Positions 1 to 8,468 of a DNA stretch of 23,304 nucleotides are shown here, in pieces. Made by a program: the position numbers and the translations under genes. This stretch comes from a virus. A model generated the notes under the pieces. The model was not told where the DNA came from. It did not search any database and worked only from the letters and a program-made list of their open reading frames with translations. How positions within the stretch are numbered: the first letter of the stretch is position 1; each line of letters opens with the position of its first letter. Location: IMG/VR virus record IMGVR_UViG_3300043786_000519, positions 1 through 23,304 of that record. One strand, 5' to 3'.

Positions 1-1146
1 GTAGAGAACATATTGACCACTCATAATGATATTTGGCAGTTTATTAGAAAGTACTATGAGAATAACCTATCTGCCCCACCAGTAGATTTAGTAATAGATA
101 AATTCCGTGACTTTGTGCCAGATGAGGGTGTTGGTGCAACTAAGTATCACCTTGAAGAGCTGCAGGGCGAGTATATGAACAACTCTTTAAAGGATGTAAT
201 TAGGGCTGCTGCTACAGACATTCAATCAAACAACGCATCTGCTGCACTAGAAATGCTGATATCAAAGACTGCTGAATTAAAGAAAAATTCCTCCGCAATT
301 AGAGATATTGATGTAACTGATATAGATTCAGCCGTAGCTTATTATGAGCAAGTTCAAAAGCAAGCAGAGCTAGGTATCCAGGGAATTAAGACAGGGCTGC
401 CAGGATTTGATGACTATCTGCCAGCTGGAATTCAGCCAGGGCAGCTTGGAGTATTTTTGGCCTATCCAGGTATAGGTAAGTCTTGGCTAAGCCTTTATTT
501 TGCCGTACAGGCCTGGAAACAGGGTAAATCTCCGATGATCCTAAGCCTTGAAATGAGCGAGACTGAGGTTAGAAACCGTGTATTTACAATTATGGGCGAA
601 GGCCTCTGGTCTCACAGAAAGCTTTCTTCTGGCCAGATTGAGATTGATGACCTAAAGCGTTGGCACAACTCTAAGCTTGCTGGCAAGCCAGAATTTCATA
701 TTATTTCAAATGATTCTGGCGGAGATGTGACACCACTAGTTTTACGTGGAAAGATTGACCAGTATAAGCCAGACTTCGTAGTGGTTGACTACTTACAGCT
801 TATGAGTCCAAATACTAAATCAGATAATGAGACTGTTCGAATGAAGAATCTTTCTCGTGAGCTAAAGCTAATGGCCATCTCTGAAGAGGTTCCAATTATT
901 GCCATTTCGTCTGCAACACCAGATGATGTCACCAAGCTTGACACTGTTCCTACGCTTGGCCAGACAGCATGGTCACGCCAGATTGCGTATGATGCTGACT
1001 GGGTTATGGCCCTAGGTCGTGGACCAAATTCTGACGTTATTGAGTGCGTATTTAGAAAGAATCGTAATGGATTTATGGGCGAATTCTTAGTACAGGTTGA
1101 TTTTGACAAAGGCTGGTACAAGTATAAAGACTATGAGGGCAACTAG
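1..1146 (+). CDS. DnaB-type replicative DNA helicase (5' partial)
   Basis: Hexameric replicative helicase that would unwind the fork ahead of the phage polymerase. Numbering from the TTG at base 13, a Walker A motif AYPGIGKS lies at residues 150-157, the DnaB catalytic-Glu motif SLEMS at 178-182, Walker B FVVVDYLQLM at 255-264, and an arginine-finger-like RKNRNG at 348-353. These are RecA-fold helicase motifs in DnaB order. The reading frame is open to base 1 (codons V-E-N-I before the TTG), no clear ribosome site precedes the TTG, and phage relatives usually carry some 30-50 residues before the HNDIWQFI helix. The gene is therefore probably truncated by the window edge, though a TTG start at 13 cannot be excluded. 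The N-terminal domain is short compared with cellular DnaB. It heads the replisome operon, with the primase next. Function is secure; the start is not. Confidence 0.9.
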   Translation, partial: VENILTTHNDIWQFIRKYYENNLSAPPVDLVIDKFRDFVPDEGVGATKYHLEELQGEYMNNSLKDVIRAAATDIQSNNASAALEMLISKTAELKKNSSAIRDIDVTDIDSAVAYYEQVQKQAELGIQGIKTGLPGFDDYLPAGIQPGQLGVFLAYPGIGKSWLSLYFAVQAWKQGKSPMILSLEMSETEVRNRVFTIMGEGLWSHRKLSSGQIEIDDLKRWHNSKLAGKPEFHIISNDSGGDVTPLVLRGKIDQYKPDFVVVDYLQLMSPNTKSDNETVRMKNLSRELKLMAISEEVPIIAISSATPDDVTKLDTVPTLGQTAWSRQIAYDADWVMALGRGPNSDVIECVFRKNRNGFMGEFLVQVDFDKGWYKYKDYEGN

Positions 1147-1154
1147 GATTTGCG

Positions 1155-1163
1155 TGGTATAAT
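1155..1163 (+). promoter_or_regulatory. extended -10 promoter before the primase gene
   Basis: TGGTATAAT is a perfect extended -10 element, in the 34-base gap between helicase and primase. No convincing -35 is present, as is common for TGn-type promoters. The predicted transcript start near 1170 leaves an 11-base leader before the primase ATG. The same GTGGTATAAT core followed by GGTGGAAAA recurs at 8131-8155. Confidence 0.5.
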
Positions 1164-1180
1164 GGTGGAAAAGAGAAATA

Positions 1181-2116
1181 ATGAATAAAAAAAATACATC
1201 AAATTCATATACGCCAGAACAAATAAAAAGAATAGTAATAGGGTCAGGCCTCACTATTGAAAATGAGATTGATACTGATTATATTATTTTCTGTCCATTT
1301 CACGTAAACAATAGAACGCCTGCTGGAGAAGTAGATAAGTATAGGGGTACTTTCTTTTGTTTTTCTTGCCACAAAATAGCAGATCTTATAGAGCTTGTTA
1401 TGCACACAACTGGCAGAACTTATTTTGAGTCAGCTAGATTTATTAAATCAAAAGAGCAGCAAAGCAATATTGAGGACGAGGTAAACAAAAAATTAGTGGC
1501 AAAGCCTGAATATGTTCAGTTTGATGAAATTTTAATTAAAAGGCTTGCCAGTCAAGCAGTAGAATCGCCAAGAGCAATAAGATACTTTGCTGGACGACAA
1601 ATTCACGAAGAGTCTATGCGAAAGTTTTCGTTGGGCTTTTCTGAAAAACAGGATATGGTAACTGTCCCAGTTCACTCACCATCTGGAATGCCAGTTGGCT
1701 TTGTTGGTAGATCTATAGAAGGCAAAGAATTTAAAAACACACCAGGCTTGCCAAAGGCTAAGGTATTGTTTAACTTGCACCGCATAAAGGCAGCAGATAA
1801 GGTATATGTAGTAGAGTCCTCATTTGATGCCATAAGGCTTGACCAGTGTGGGCTTCCAGCCGTTGCAACTCTTGGTGCAAATGTGTCAAATTTCCAAATA
1901 GACTTGCTTCAAAAGTACTTTAATAATATAATTATTATTGCTGATAACGATGAGGCTGGCGGTAATATGAGAGACAGAGTACAAGAAAAGCTTGGATCTC
2001 GTGTTTCCGTTATACAACTGAATAAAGAATATAAAGATATAGGCGACATGTCTGACGATCATATTAAAAAACTAGAAGTATCATTTGACAAGTCAATAGC
2101 CAACATGCTAAACTAA
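1181..2116 (+). CDS. DnaG-type DNA primase (CHC2 zinc finger + TOPRIM)
   Basis: Synthesises RNA primers at the phage replication fork. A CHC2 zinc-binding domain is visible at the N-terminus: C38-P-F-H41 and C60-F-S-C63. The TOPRIM core follows: VYVVESSFDAI around residues 208-218, with the conserved Glu at 212, and ADNDEAG at 254-260 supplying the metal-binding D255 and D257. At 311 residues it is about half the length of bacterial DnaG and lacks a separate C-terminal helicase-interaction domain, as phage primases often do. VESS replaces the more usual VEGY in the TOPRIM strand, a conservative change. The ATG at 1181 has only a weak A-rich ribosome site. Its position directly after the helicase and before the SSB fits a primosome operon. 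Confidence 0.88.
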   Translation: MNKKNTSNSYTPEQIKRIVIGSGLTIENEIDTDYIIFCPFHVNNRTPAGEVDKYRGTFFCFSCHKIADLIELVMHTTGRTYFESARFIKSKEQQSNIEDEVNKKLVAKPEYVQFDEILIKRLASQAVESPRAIRYFAGRQIHEESMRKFSLGFSEKQDMVTVPVHSPSGMPVGFVGRSIEGKEFKNTPGLPKAKVLFNLHRIKAADKVYVVESSFDAIRLDQCGLPAVATLGANVSNFQIDLLQKYFNNIIIIADNDEAGGNMRDRVQEKLGSRVSVIQLNKEYKDIGDMSDDHIKKLEVSFDKSIANMLN

Positions 2117-2139
2117 TACACCAAAATATAGGAGAAAAA

Positions 2140-2799
2140 ATGAGTATTATTAAAGGGCTAAAGGATATCAATGCACTACTTGATAAGCCAAAGTACGATG
2201 AGAACAGAGCAAAGGTTCGCTGGCTTAAGCTAGCAGATGGCCAGTCTGTAAAGATTCGTTTTATTGAAGAGCTGGACGAGGATAGCTCAAGCTATTCGCC
2301 AGACCGTGGACTTGCTCTAGTTGTTAAAGAGCACTCCAATCCAAAGGACTACAAGCGTAAGGCTTTGGACACAATGGATACAGAAGGCCGTGACTGGGCA
2401 GAAGAGATGTACCGCAAAGATCCAAAGGGCAACTCTGGCTGGAAGGCAAAGCTACGCTTCTACTGCAACGTTCTTATTGACGATGGCATGGAAGCCCCAT
2501 ATGTTGCTATTTGGTCTATGGGTGTAAGCAAGCAATCTGTTTTCAACACCATTAGAGAATATGCTTTGGACACTGGCAGCATTTCAAATCTACAGTGGAA
2601 GCTAAAGCGAAATGGCCAGGGTACAGAGACAAACTATACCCTAATCCCCGTTGCACCAGATGCAGAGCCATTTAACTGGAGTGGAATTACTCCTTTCCCA
2701 CTGGAATCAGCACTAAACAAGATTCCATATGCAGAGCAAGAGTCGTTTTATCTTGGCTTTGACACACCATCAGTCACATCATCAAACATTGACTGGTAG
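2140..2799 (+). CDS. probable single-stranded DNA-binding protein
   Basis: A 219-residue protein with a strong ribosome site (AGGAG, seven bases before the ATG), placed between primase and polymerase where phage SSB genes sit. No textbook OB-fold motif can be read off, but the pattern WLKLADGQSVKIRFIEEL, then KDYKRKALDTMDTEGRDWAE, then YCNVLIDDG and TLIP is like a family usually annotated as ssDNA-binding protein in actinophages. Members I recall carry cysteines around the RDWAEEM segment; none are seen there here, so a zinc site has probably been lost. The protein ends SNIDW, a short acidic-aromatic tail reminiscent of the partner-binding tail of SSB. The role rests on position and family resemblance rather than on catalytic residues. 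Expected abundance and coating function are inference. Confidence 0.6.
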   Translation: MSIIKGLKDINALLDKPKYDENRAKVRWLKLADGQSVKIRFIEELDEDSSSYSPDRGLALVVKEHSNPKDYKRKALDTMDTEGRDWAEEMYRKDPKGNSGWKAKLRFYCNVLIDDGMEAPYVAIWSMGVSKQSVFNTIREYALDTGSISNLQWKLKRNGQGTETNYTLIPVAPDAEPFNWSGITPFPLESALNKIPYAEQESFYLGFDTPSVTSSNIDW

Positions 2800-2806
2800 G
2801 CAATAG

Positions 2807-5800
2807 TTGAGCTATAACGGTCTTCACGTCCACACACATTACTCTTTGTTTGATGGGATAGCCACACCAGAAGAGTATTTGTCACGTGCTCAGGAATTGG
2901 GTATGGATGCACTGGCAATTACTGACCATGGTTCGCTTTCTGGACACAGAGAGTTTTATAGGATAGCCAAAGAAAAAGGCATAAAGCCAATTCTTGGCAT
3001 AGAGGGTTACATTACTAACGACAGGAAAGACCAACGTGCACCAGATGTACGAGACGGCTTGCTGGACTTGGTTTATAACCACATTATTGTCCTTGCCAAA
3101 AACCGTGTTGGATTAGAAAACCTAAATAAGCTCAATGAGATTGCGTGGACTGAAGGCTACTTCAAAAAACCACGCTTTGACTATGAGACACTAGAGAAGT
3201 ACTCAGAAGGACTAATTGTTCTTTCTGGGTGCCTCTCTGGTGCTCTAGCAAAAGCTATTGAGGCAGAAGAGTTGGCAGAAGCCAAAAGAATTATTGAATG
3301 GCACAAGCGTGTATTTGGTGAAGACTACTACATTGAGGTAATGCCACACAATCCAGCAGAAGTAAACAGGCAGCTAATATCCCTAGCTGATCAGTATGGC
3401 GTAAAAGCTATTGTTACTCCAGACTGCCACCACGCACACACTGGACAAAAAGAAATTCAGGAGTTAAAGCTTATTCTTAATAGCTATTCAAACAAGGTAC
3501 AAAAAGATGTTACCTATGATAAATCGTTAAAGCATGAAAACCTCATGGATAGGCTTAACTATTTATACGGAGAAAGAGAAATTAGTTTTACTAACTTTGA
3601 TATTCATCTTTTGTCTAGTGAAGAAATGCACCAAGCTATGCAAGAGCAGGGCATTGACCGTGAAGATATCTACAAACATACCATTGAAGTTTCTCATAAA
3701 GTAGAAGACTACGAGATTAAAGACCACCTAGACCTTCTTCCAGTTCAATATCAAAATCCAGACAATGAGCTAAAAGAATTGGCTTTAGCTGGTCTAAAGG
3801 ATCGTGGACTAGAAGAAAAACAATATCTAGATAGGCTGGACGAAGAGCTAACAATCATTAAGCAAAAGAATTTTGCCCCATACTTTCTTGTTGTCCGCTC
3901 TATGATAGCGTGGGCAAAAAAGCAGGGCATCATGGTGGGACCAGGTCGTGGATCTTCCGCAGGCTCATTGCTTTGTTATACGCTAGGTATCACAGACATT
4001 GATCCAATTAAGCATGGATTGCTATTTTTCCGTTTTATTAATCCAGAGCGTAATGACTTTCCAGATATTGACACAGATATTCAAGATTCAAGGCGTGAAG
4101 AAGTTAAAGACTATCTTGTCAGGCAGTATAAGCACGTAGCGTCTATTGCGACCTTCTTACAGTTTAAAGATAAGGGCGTTGTTAGAGATATTGCTCGTGT
4201 GCTACACATTCCACTGACAGATGTAAATAAAGTTATGAAGGTGGTGGACACTTGGGATGATTACTGTAATTCAAAACAAGCTGCGTGGTTTAGGCAGAAG
4301 TATCCAGAAATTGAAAAATATGGCGAGCAACTTCGTGGACGTATTAGGGGGACTGGCATTCACGCTGCTGGTGTTGTTACTTCTAAGTATCCAATATTTA
4401 AGTATGCTCCAATGGAAACGAGAACGTCACCAGGAAATAAAGAAAGAATTCCAGTCGTAGGCGTTGACATGGAGGAGGCTGAGCGTATTGGTCTGATTAA
4501 GATTGATGCACTTGGTCTTAAAACATTGTCTGTTCTCAGGGATACGCTTGATATTATCAAAGAAAGGCACTATAAAGAAATCAATTTGCTAGGAATTGAT
4601 ATGGAAGATCCAAAGGTATATGACATGTTATCTTCTGGATATACTAAGGGCGTATTCCAATGTGAAGCTACTCCATATACAAATTTGCTAGTTAAGATGG
4701 GCGTTAAAAACTTTAATGAGCTTGCTGCATCAAATGCTCTAGTTCGTCCAGGTGCTATGAATACCATTGGAAAAGACTATATTCTTCGTAAACATGGTAA
4801 GCAAAACATTGCATATCACCACCAGGTTATGAAAGAGTTTACACAAGATACTTATGGATGTATCTTGTACCAAGAGCAGGTTATGCAAGCCTGTGTAAAT
4901 CTTGGCGGCATGACAATGGCAGAAGCTGACAAAGTTCGTAAAATTATTGGAAAGAAGAAAGATGCGAAAGAGTTTGACCAGTTTAAAGACAGGTTTGTTG
5001 AAGGTGCTTCAAAATATATCGCTCCTAATGTCGCACGTGATTTATGGTCTGATTTTGAGGCCCATGCTGGGTATTCGTTTAATAAGTCTCACGCTGTGGC
5101 GTATTCTACTCTCTCGTATTGGACGGCGTGGTTAAAATATTATTATCCACTTGAATTTATGTACTCTATTCTTAAGAATGAAAAAGACAATGATGCACGT
5201 ACAGAATATCTTATTGAAGCAAAGCGAATGGGCATATCAATTAAACTACCGCACGTCAATGAATCAGATGCTGACTTTAAGATTGAGGGCAAGGGAATTC
5301 GATTTGGACTAACTAGCATTAAGTTTATTTCTGATAATGCTGCAAGAATATGCATAAAGAATCGCCCATTTAATTCTTATGAACAAGTTCGTGAGCTATT
5401 TATGAGAAAGGGTAATGGCGTAACAAGTAGACAGCTAGAGGCACTTCGTAAAGTTGGAGCACTAACATTTCCAGACAATCCAAGAAATGACGAAGAGATT
5501 AGAAGTAATCTTTATGAATATCTTAACTTGCCAGAATTTAACATCACTATCCCACAACACTTCTATGCATTTATTAATGACGTAGAGGAGTTTGAAGAAA
5601 AGGGATCATTTATATTGATGGGCATGGTAAAGTCTATAAAGCGTGGCAAGGGCTGGTCACGGGTAGAAGTTTTAGATAGAACTGGCAGCGTAGGCATCTT
5701 TGATGATGAGCAAACTGCAATTGAACCAGGTAGAACATACCTGTTGTTGGCAAGTGACAATAGAATACTTGGGGCAATACCAGCAGATGAAATTGGAAAA

Positions 5801-6082
5801 ATAGAATCAGCAATAATTAAATATTTAAATTATAAACAGTTGCCATATAAAGAAGATGAAATGTATGTTGTGTCTTTTAAGCCAAGAGTTACAAAGGCTG
5901 GAAAGAAAATGGGTTATTTAACATTGGCAGATGTATCTAGAGAGCTGCACTCAGTTACTATTTTCCCAACTCAGTTTGCAAAAGCATACATGAAAATAAA
6001 AGAAGGTAACGCATATAAGTTTTCTTTTGGTAAAACAAAAGATGGAACAGTAATAATGGAGGACATAATTGACAACGGTTGA
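2807..6082 (+). CDS. dnaE: DNA polymerase III alpha subunit (DnaE family)
   Basis: C-family replicative DNA polymerase of 1091 residues, close to the length of bacterial DnaE. The N-terminal PHP domain keeps its metal-ligand motifs: HVHTHYS (7-13), TDHGS (39-43), the GIEGYI strand and TPDCHHAH. The polymerase active site is intact, with PDIDTD supplying D420 and D422 and KIDALGLKTL supplying D567, matching E. coli D401, D403 and D555. GPGRGSSAGS is the conserved palm loop. A C-terminal OB-fold region follows. No DEDD proofreading domain is fused, so this is DnaE-like and not PolC; a separate DEDDy exonuclease is encoded at 7522. The start is TTG, eight bases after the SSB stop, with only a weak ribosome site. 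It overlaps recA by 14 bases, suggesting coupled translation. Confidence 0.95.
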   Translation: MSYNGLHVHTHYSLFDGIATPEEYLSRAQELGMDALAITDHGSLSGHREFYRIAKEKGIKPILGIEGYITNDRKDQRAPDVRDGLLDLVYNHIIVLAKNRVGLENLNKLNEIAWTEGYFKKPRFDYETLEKYSEGLIVLSGCLSGALAKAIEAEELAEAKRIIEWHKRVFGEDYYIEVMPHNPAEVNRQLISLADQYGVKAIVTPDCHHAHTGQKEIQELKLILNSYSNKVQKDVTYDKSLKHENLMDRLNYLYGEREISFTNFDIHLLSSEEMHQAMQEQGIDREDIYKHTIEVSHKVEDYEIKDHLDLLPVQYQNPDNELKELALAGLKDRGLEEKQYLDRLDEELTIIKQKNFAPYFLVVRSMIAWAKKQGIMVGPGRGSSAGSLLCYTLGITDIDPIKHGLLFFRFINPERNDFPDIDTDIQDSRREEVKDYLVRQYKHVASIATFLQFKDKGVVRDIARVLHIPLTDVNKVMKVVDTWDDYCNSKQAAWFRQKYPEIEKYGEQLRGRIRGTGIHAAGVVTSKYPIFKYAPMETRTSPGNKERIPVVGVDMEEAERIGLIKIDALGLKTLSVLRDTLDIIKERHYKEINLLGIDMEDPKVYDMLSSGYTKGVFQCEATPYTNLLVKMGVKNFNELAASNALVRPGAMNTIGKDYILRKHGKQNIAYHHQVMKEFTQDTYGCILYQEQVMQACVNLGGMTMAEADKVRKIIGKKKDAKEFDQFKDRFVEGASKYIAPNVARDLWSDFEAHAGYSFNKSHAVAYSTLSYWTAWLKYYYPLEFMYSILKNEKDNDARTEYLIEAKRMGISIKLPHVNESDADFKIEGKGIRFGLTSIKFISDNAARICIKNRPFNSYEQVRELFMRKGNGVTSRQLEALRKVGALTFPDNPRNDEEIRSNLYEYLNLPEFNITIPQHFYAFINDVEEFEEKGSFILMGMVKSIKRGKGWSRVEVLDRTGSVGIFDDEQTAIEPGRTYLLLASDNRILGAIPADEIGKIESAIIKYLNYKQLPYKEDEMYVVSFKPRVTKAGKKMGYLTLADVSRELHSVTIFPTQFAKAYMKIKEGNAYKFSFGKTKDGTVIMEDIIDNG

Positions 6083-7076
6083 AGAGGCTCTAGCACTGCT
6101 AGATCCAAAGATTAGAAGCAGGCTTGCTACGGGTGCTGGAATTAAAACTGAAACGCAGGCAACGCCTAGCCCAGGATTAAACAGGGCACTAAATGGAGGT
6201 TTGCCATACGGAAGACAGGTCTTAATATGGGGCAGCAAGTCCAGTGCAAAGTCATCGCTATGCCTTCAGACAATAGCTTTGGCACAAAAAGATGGCAAGC
6301 TTTGTGCATGGATTGACGCAGAAATGTCTTATGACGAGGCATGGGCCAAGCACCTTGGGGTAGATACTGAAGGCCTAATCTACTCACAGGCTAGAACTAT
6401 TAATGAAATGGTAGATGTTGCTGTAGCACTAATGCAAGCAGGTGTAGACCTTATTGTAATAGACAGCATTACGTCACTATTGCCAGCAATTTACTTTGAA
6501 AAAGACTCTGACGAACTAAAGTCTTTAGAGAATACCAAGCAGATTGGTGCAGAGTCACGTGACTTTAGCAATGCATGGAAGATGATTAATTATGCAAACA
6601 ATAAAGTAAAGCCAACCTTGGTTATTGCTATTTCACAATCACGAAACAATATTAATGCAATGTACACAAGCCAGCAACCAACTGGCGGTCAGTCAACTAA
6701 ATTTTACTCATCTACAGTCATTAAGCTGTTCTCGTCTGAGTCAGAAAACCAAGCACTTAAGGGGAAGATACCAGTAGGGGATAAGCTTATTGAAGAAAAG
6801 GTTGGTAGAAAAGTTAGGTGGGAAATTCAATTCTCAAAAACATCTCCAGCATTTCAAAGCGGAGAGTATGACTTTTATTTCCGTGGAGATAACCTTGGCA
6901 TTGATTCAATAGCAGATCTAGTTGACACTGCTGAAATGAACGGGTTAATTGAAAGAACTGGTGCTTGGTATAAGCTAGAAAACGGAGAAAAGATTCAAGG
7001 TAGAGATGGCTTTATCAGATATGTAAAAGAAAATACTGAATATCAAAATGAGCTTAAGGCAAAGCTAAATGTCTAG
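6069..7076 (+). CDS. recA: RecA-like recombinase
   Basis: Strand-exchange ATPase of 335 residues, similar in length to bacterial RecA. The start is TTG at 6069, inside the end of dnaE, preceded by GGAGGA at a good distance. Walker A is GSKSSAKSS at 55-63; the usual GPESSGKTT has become A60 instead of Gly, with Ser for Thr. The RecA catalytic Glu region reads WIDAEMSYDEAWAKHLGVD at 81-99 with E85 equivalent to the family Glu, Walker B is LIVIDSITSLLP at 128-139, and the L2-loop region PTGGQSTKFYSS is recognisable. T4 UvsX also lacks this Gly (GPSKSFKS), so the change is probably tolerated. Likely roles are recombination-dependent replication and repair together with the nucleases encoded downstream. 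Confidence 0.92.
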   Translation: MTTVEEALALLDPKIRSRLATGAGIKTETQATPSPGLNRALNGGLPYGRQVLIWGSKSSAKSSLCLQTIALAQKDGKLCAWIDAEMSYDEAWAKHLGVDTEGLIYSQARTINEMVDVAVALMQAGVDLIVIDSITSLLPAIYFEKDSDELKSLENTKQIGAESRDFSNAWKMINYANNKVKPTLVIAISQSRNNINAMYTSQQPTGGQSTKFYSSTVIKLFSSESENQALKGKIPVGDKLIEEKVGRKVRWEIQFSKTSPAFQSGEYDFYFRGDNLGIDSIADLVDTAEMNGLIERTGAWYKLENGEKIQGRDGFIRYVKENTEYQNELKAKLNV

Positions 7077-7260
7077 TAAGTATGAAATATATCATGGAGA
7101 ATTTCCATGTCATACTTGCCAAGAAGTGGTTAAGTCAATGAGATTTTATTTTGATACAAAAGATACAACTTGGATGTGTAGCAAGAAGCACATAAGCGTT
7201 GTTACATTAATTCAACCAAAAAGAAATAAGAAAGATTATGAGCGAGAGAGCGGAGACTAA
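7069..7260 (+). CDS. small Cys-containing protein, possible zinc finger
   Basis: A 63-residue protein whose ATG overlaps the last eight bases of recA and whose end overlaps the next gene by 23 bases, so it is almost certainly translated as part of the operon. It contains C14-H-T-C17 and, after a beta-hairpin-like stretch, C36 followed by H41, which could form a single zinc site. The C-terminus is basic (KRNKKDYERE), suitable for nucleic-acid contact. No named family is recognised and no function is assigned. It may be a small accessory factor of RecA or the nuclease next door, judged by position only. Confidence 0.65.
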   Translation: MSSKYEIYHGEFPCHTCQEVVKSMRFYFDTKDTTWMCSKKHISVVTLIQPKRNKKDYERESGD

Positions 7261-7519
7261 GCGTCTTGGTGCCAAGCAAACTAAAAATAGTGGGCGTGGC
7301 ATTAAAAAGGGTGATGCTACCTGGGAAAATTTCACGGTAGACTTTAAAGAATACCCGAAAGGTTTTACTGTTAATCAGGACAATTGGGCAAAGGCCGCTA
7401 CAGATGCAATCAAAAACGGAAACGATCCAGCTATCGTTGTGGTACTGGGAGAAGGAAATAGAAAAACAAGACTGGCAATAATAGAGCTATCTTTATTAGA
7501 GCAGTTACTAGAGGACTAA
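7238..7519 (+). CDS. small PD-(D/E)XK nuclease, Holliday-junction-resolvase-like
   Basis: A 93-residue protein. The segment SGRGIKKGDATWENF then TVDFKEYPKGFTV resembles the compact PD-(D/E)XK core of small phage and archaeal resolvase-type nucleases: D26 as the first acid, D35-F-K37 as the D/E-x-K pair, followed by a helix (DNWAKAATDAIKNG) and the strand PAIVVVL. The conserved spacing SG-x5-GD-x8-DxK is the main evidence. It overlaps the upstream gene by 23 bases and is two bases from the downstream exonuclease. A branch-specific nuclease acting with RecA is plausible. The family is short and divergent, so the call stays tentative; it may also be a nuclease-derived structural protein. Confidence 0.5.
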   Translation: MSERAETKRLGAKQTKNSGRGIKKGDATWENFTVDFKEYPKGFTVNQDNWAKAATDAIKNGNDPAIVVVLGEGNRKTRLAIIELSLLEQLLED

Positions 7520-7521
7520 TT

Positions 7522-8139
7522 ATGAAAACATTATTCTTAGATATTGAAACAACACCAATGCAGGTTTATACCTGGGGCTTGTTTGATCAAAACATAAGCA
7601 TTGATCAAATTATAAAGAGCACAGAGATGCTTTGCTTTGGTGCCAGATGGCTTGGAGAAAGAAAGGTTATGTTTAGGTCTGTCTATCACGATGGCAAAAG
7701 GGCCATGCTTGAAGACCTTCATGGCCTAATGGATGAAGCAGATGTTCTTGTTGGATGGAACTCAGCAGCATTTGACCACAAGCACATTAACCGTGAATTT
7801 TTAGAGAACGGAATGATGCCACCATCAACAGTAAAAGACCTTGATTTGATGAGTGTTACAAAAGCTAATTTTTTGTTTCCCTCAAATAAATTAGATTATG
7901 TTGCACAAAAGTTGGATGTTGGTGCAAAGGTTAAGCACTCTGGCTTTAGCCTCTGGCTAAGATGTATGGATGGAGACAAGAAAGCCTGGAAAGAAATGAA
8001 GGAATATCAGATACAAGATGTTAATCTTTTAGTAGATCTATATGACATTCTTTTGCCATGGCTTGTGCCAAATGGCAAGGTAACCAGCAAGGAAAAACAG
8101 GCCATTCAGGCTACCATAGATACTGAGGGAGTGGTATAA
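7522..8139 (+). CDS. DEDDy-type 3'-5' exonuclease (DnaQ-like fold)
   Basis: RNase-H-fold 3'-5' exonuclease of 205 residues. Exo I is LDIETTP with D7 and E9, Exo II is WNSAAFDHKHINREF with D85, and Exo III is YQIQD with Y162 and D166, giving the DEDDy variant. There is no polymerase domain. The phage DnaE has no fused proofreading domain, so this protein may proofread in trans or act in recombination; the two genes lie in the same operon. The ATG follows the upstream stop by two bases, and the ribosome site is weak. The stop codon is embedded in a TATAAT element that appears to be the promoter for the next gene. Confidence 0.85.
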   Translation: MKTLFLDIETTPMQVYTWGLFDQNISIDQIIKSTEMLCFGARWLGERKVMFRSVYHDGKRAMLEDLHGLMDEADVLVGWNSAAFDHKHINREFLENGMMPPSTVKDLDLMSVTKANFLFPSNKLDYVAQKLDVGAKVKHSGFSLWLRCMDGDKKAWKEMKEYQIQDVNLLVDLYDILLPWLVPNGKVTSKEKQAIQATIDTEGVV

Positions 8140-8140
8140 T
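8132..8140 (+). promoter_or_regulatory. extended -10 promoter, possibly leaderless
   Basis: TGGTATAAT overlaps the stop of the exonuclease gene. Counting six bases after the element places the transcript start at base 8147, which is a GTG in frame with the next gene, so a leaderless GTG start is possible. The surrounding string GTGGTATAAT plus GGTGGAAAA is shared with the promoter before the primase. No clear -35 box is seen. Confidence 0.45.
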
Positions 8141-8143
8141 ATT

Positions 8144-8464
8144 ATGGTGGAAAAAGAAGTAAAAACAGATAAAACAACATTAGAATTAGTAAATGGTCTA
8201 GCAGAAATAGCCGATTTTATGAAAGATGAAGAGCTAACCTCTGCTCTTACTACCATTGCCAAGCTAATTCTAAAGCCAGATATTCCATTACAGGTAGCTA
8301 CTGTGGAGATTGTTAGACTACAGGCAATTGCAGCTAAGATGGCCTTTAGGGCAACCTGGATGGTAAATGTCGAAAAAGGAAATAGAGAGAAGAAAAACAT
8401 ATACTTTACTGCACACGAAGCAATTACGGATCTTGTATCAGCGTTAAAGTATATAGTTAAATAA
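8144..8464 (+). CDS. conserved helical phage protein of unknown function
   Basis: A 106-residue, predominantly helical protein with no catalytic motif, signal peptide or membrane segment. The middle (IAKLILKPDIPLQVATVEIVRLQAIAAKMAF) is rich in hydrophobic residues at helical spacing. The C-terminal part has a basic segment (EKGNREKKN) and ends ALKYIVK. I recall similar proteins next to Cas4-like nuclease genes in actinophages but know of no assigned function. Two starts are possible: ATG 8144, which has no ribosome site, or GTG 8147, which coincides with the predicted transcription start of the extended -10 element just upstream. The gene lies four bases before the nuclease gene and is probably co-transcribed with it. 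Confidence 0.65.
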   Translation: MVEKEVKTDKTTLELVNGLAEIADFMKDEELTSALTTIAKLILKPDIPLQVATVEIVRLQAIAAKMAFRATWMVNVEKGNREKKNIYFTAHEAITDLVSALKYIVK

Positions 8465-8468
8465 CATT

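Noticed and set aside
5951-6238. Minus-strand open frame at the dnaE-recA junction
   Set aside because: It covers two conserved plus-strand coding ends and carries no recognisable motif.
8038-8400. Minus-strand open frame of 120 codons
   Set aside because: It spans the end of the exonuclease and most of the next gene, has no ribosome site, and its translation shows no domain.
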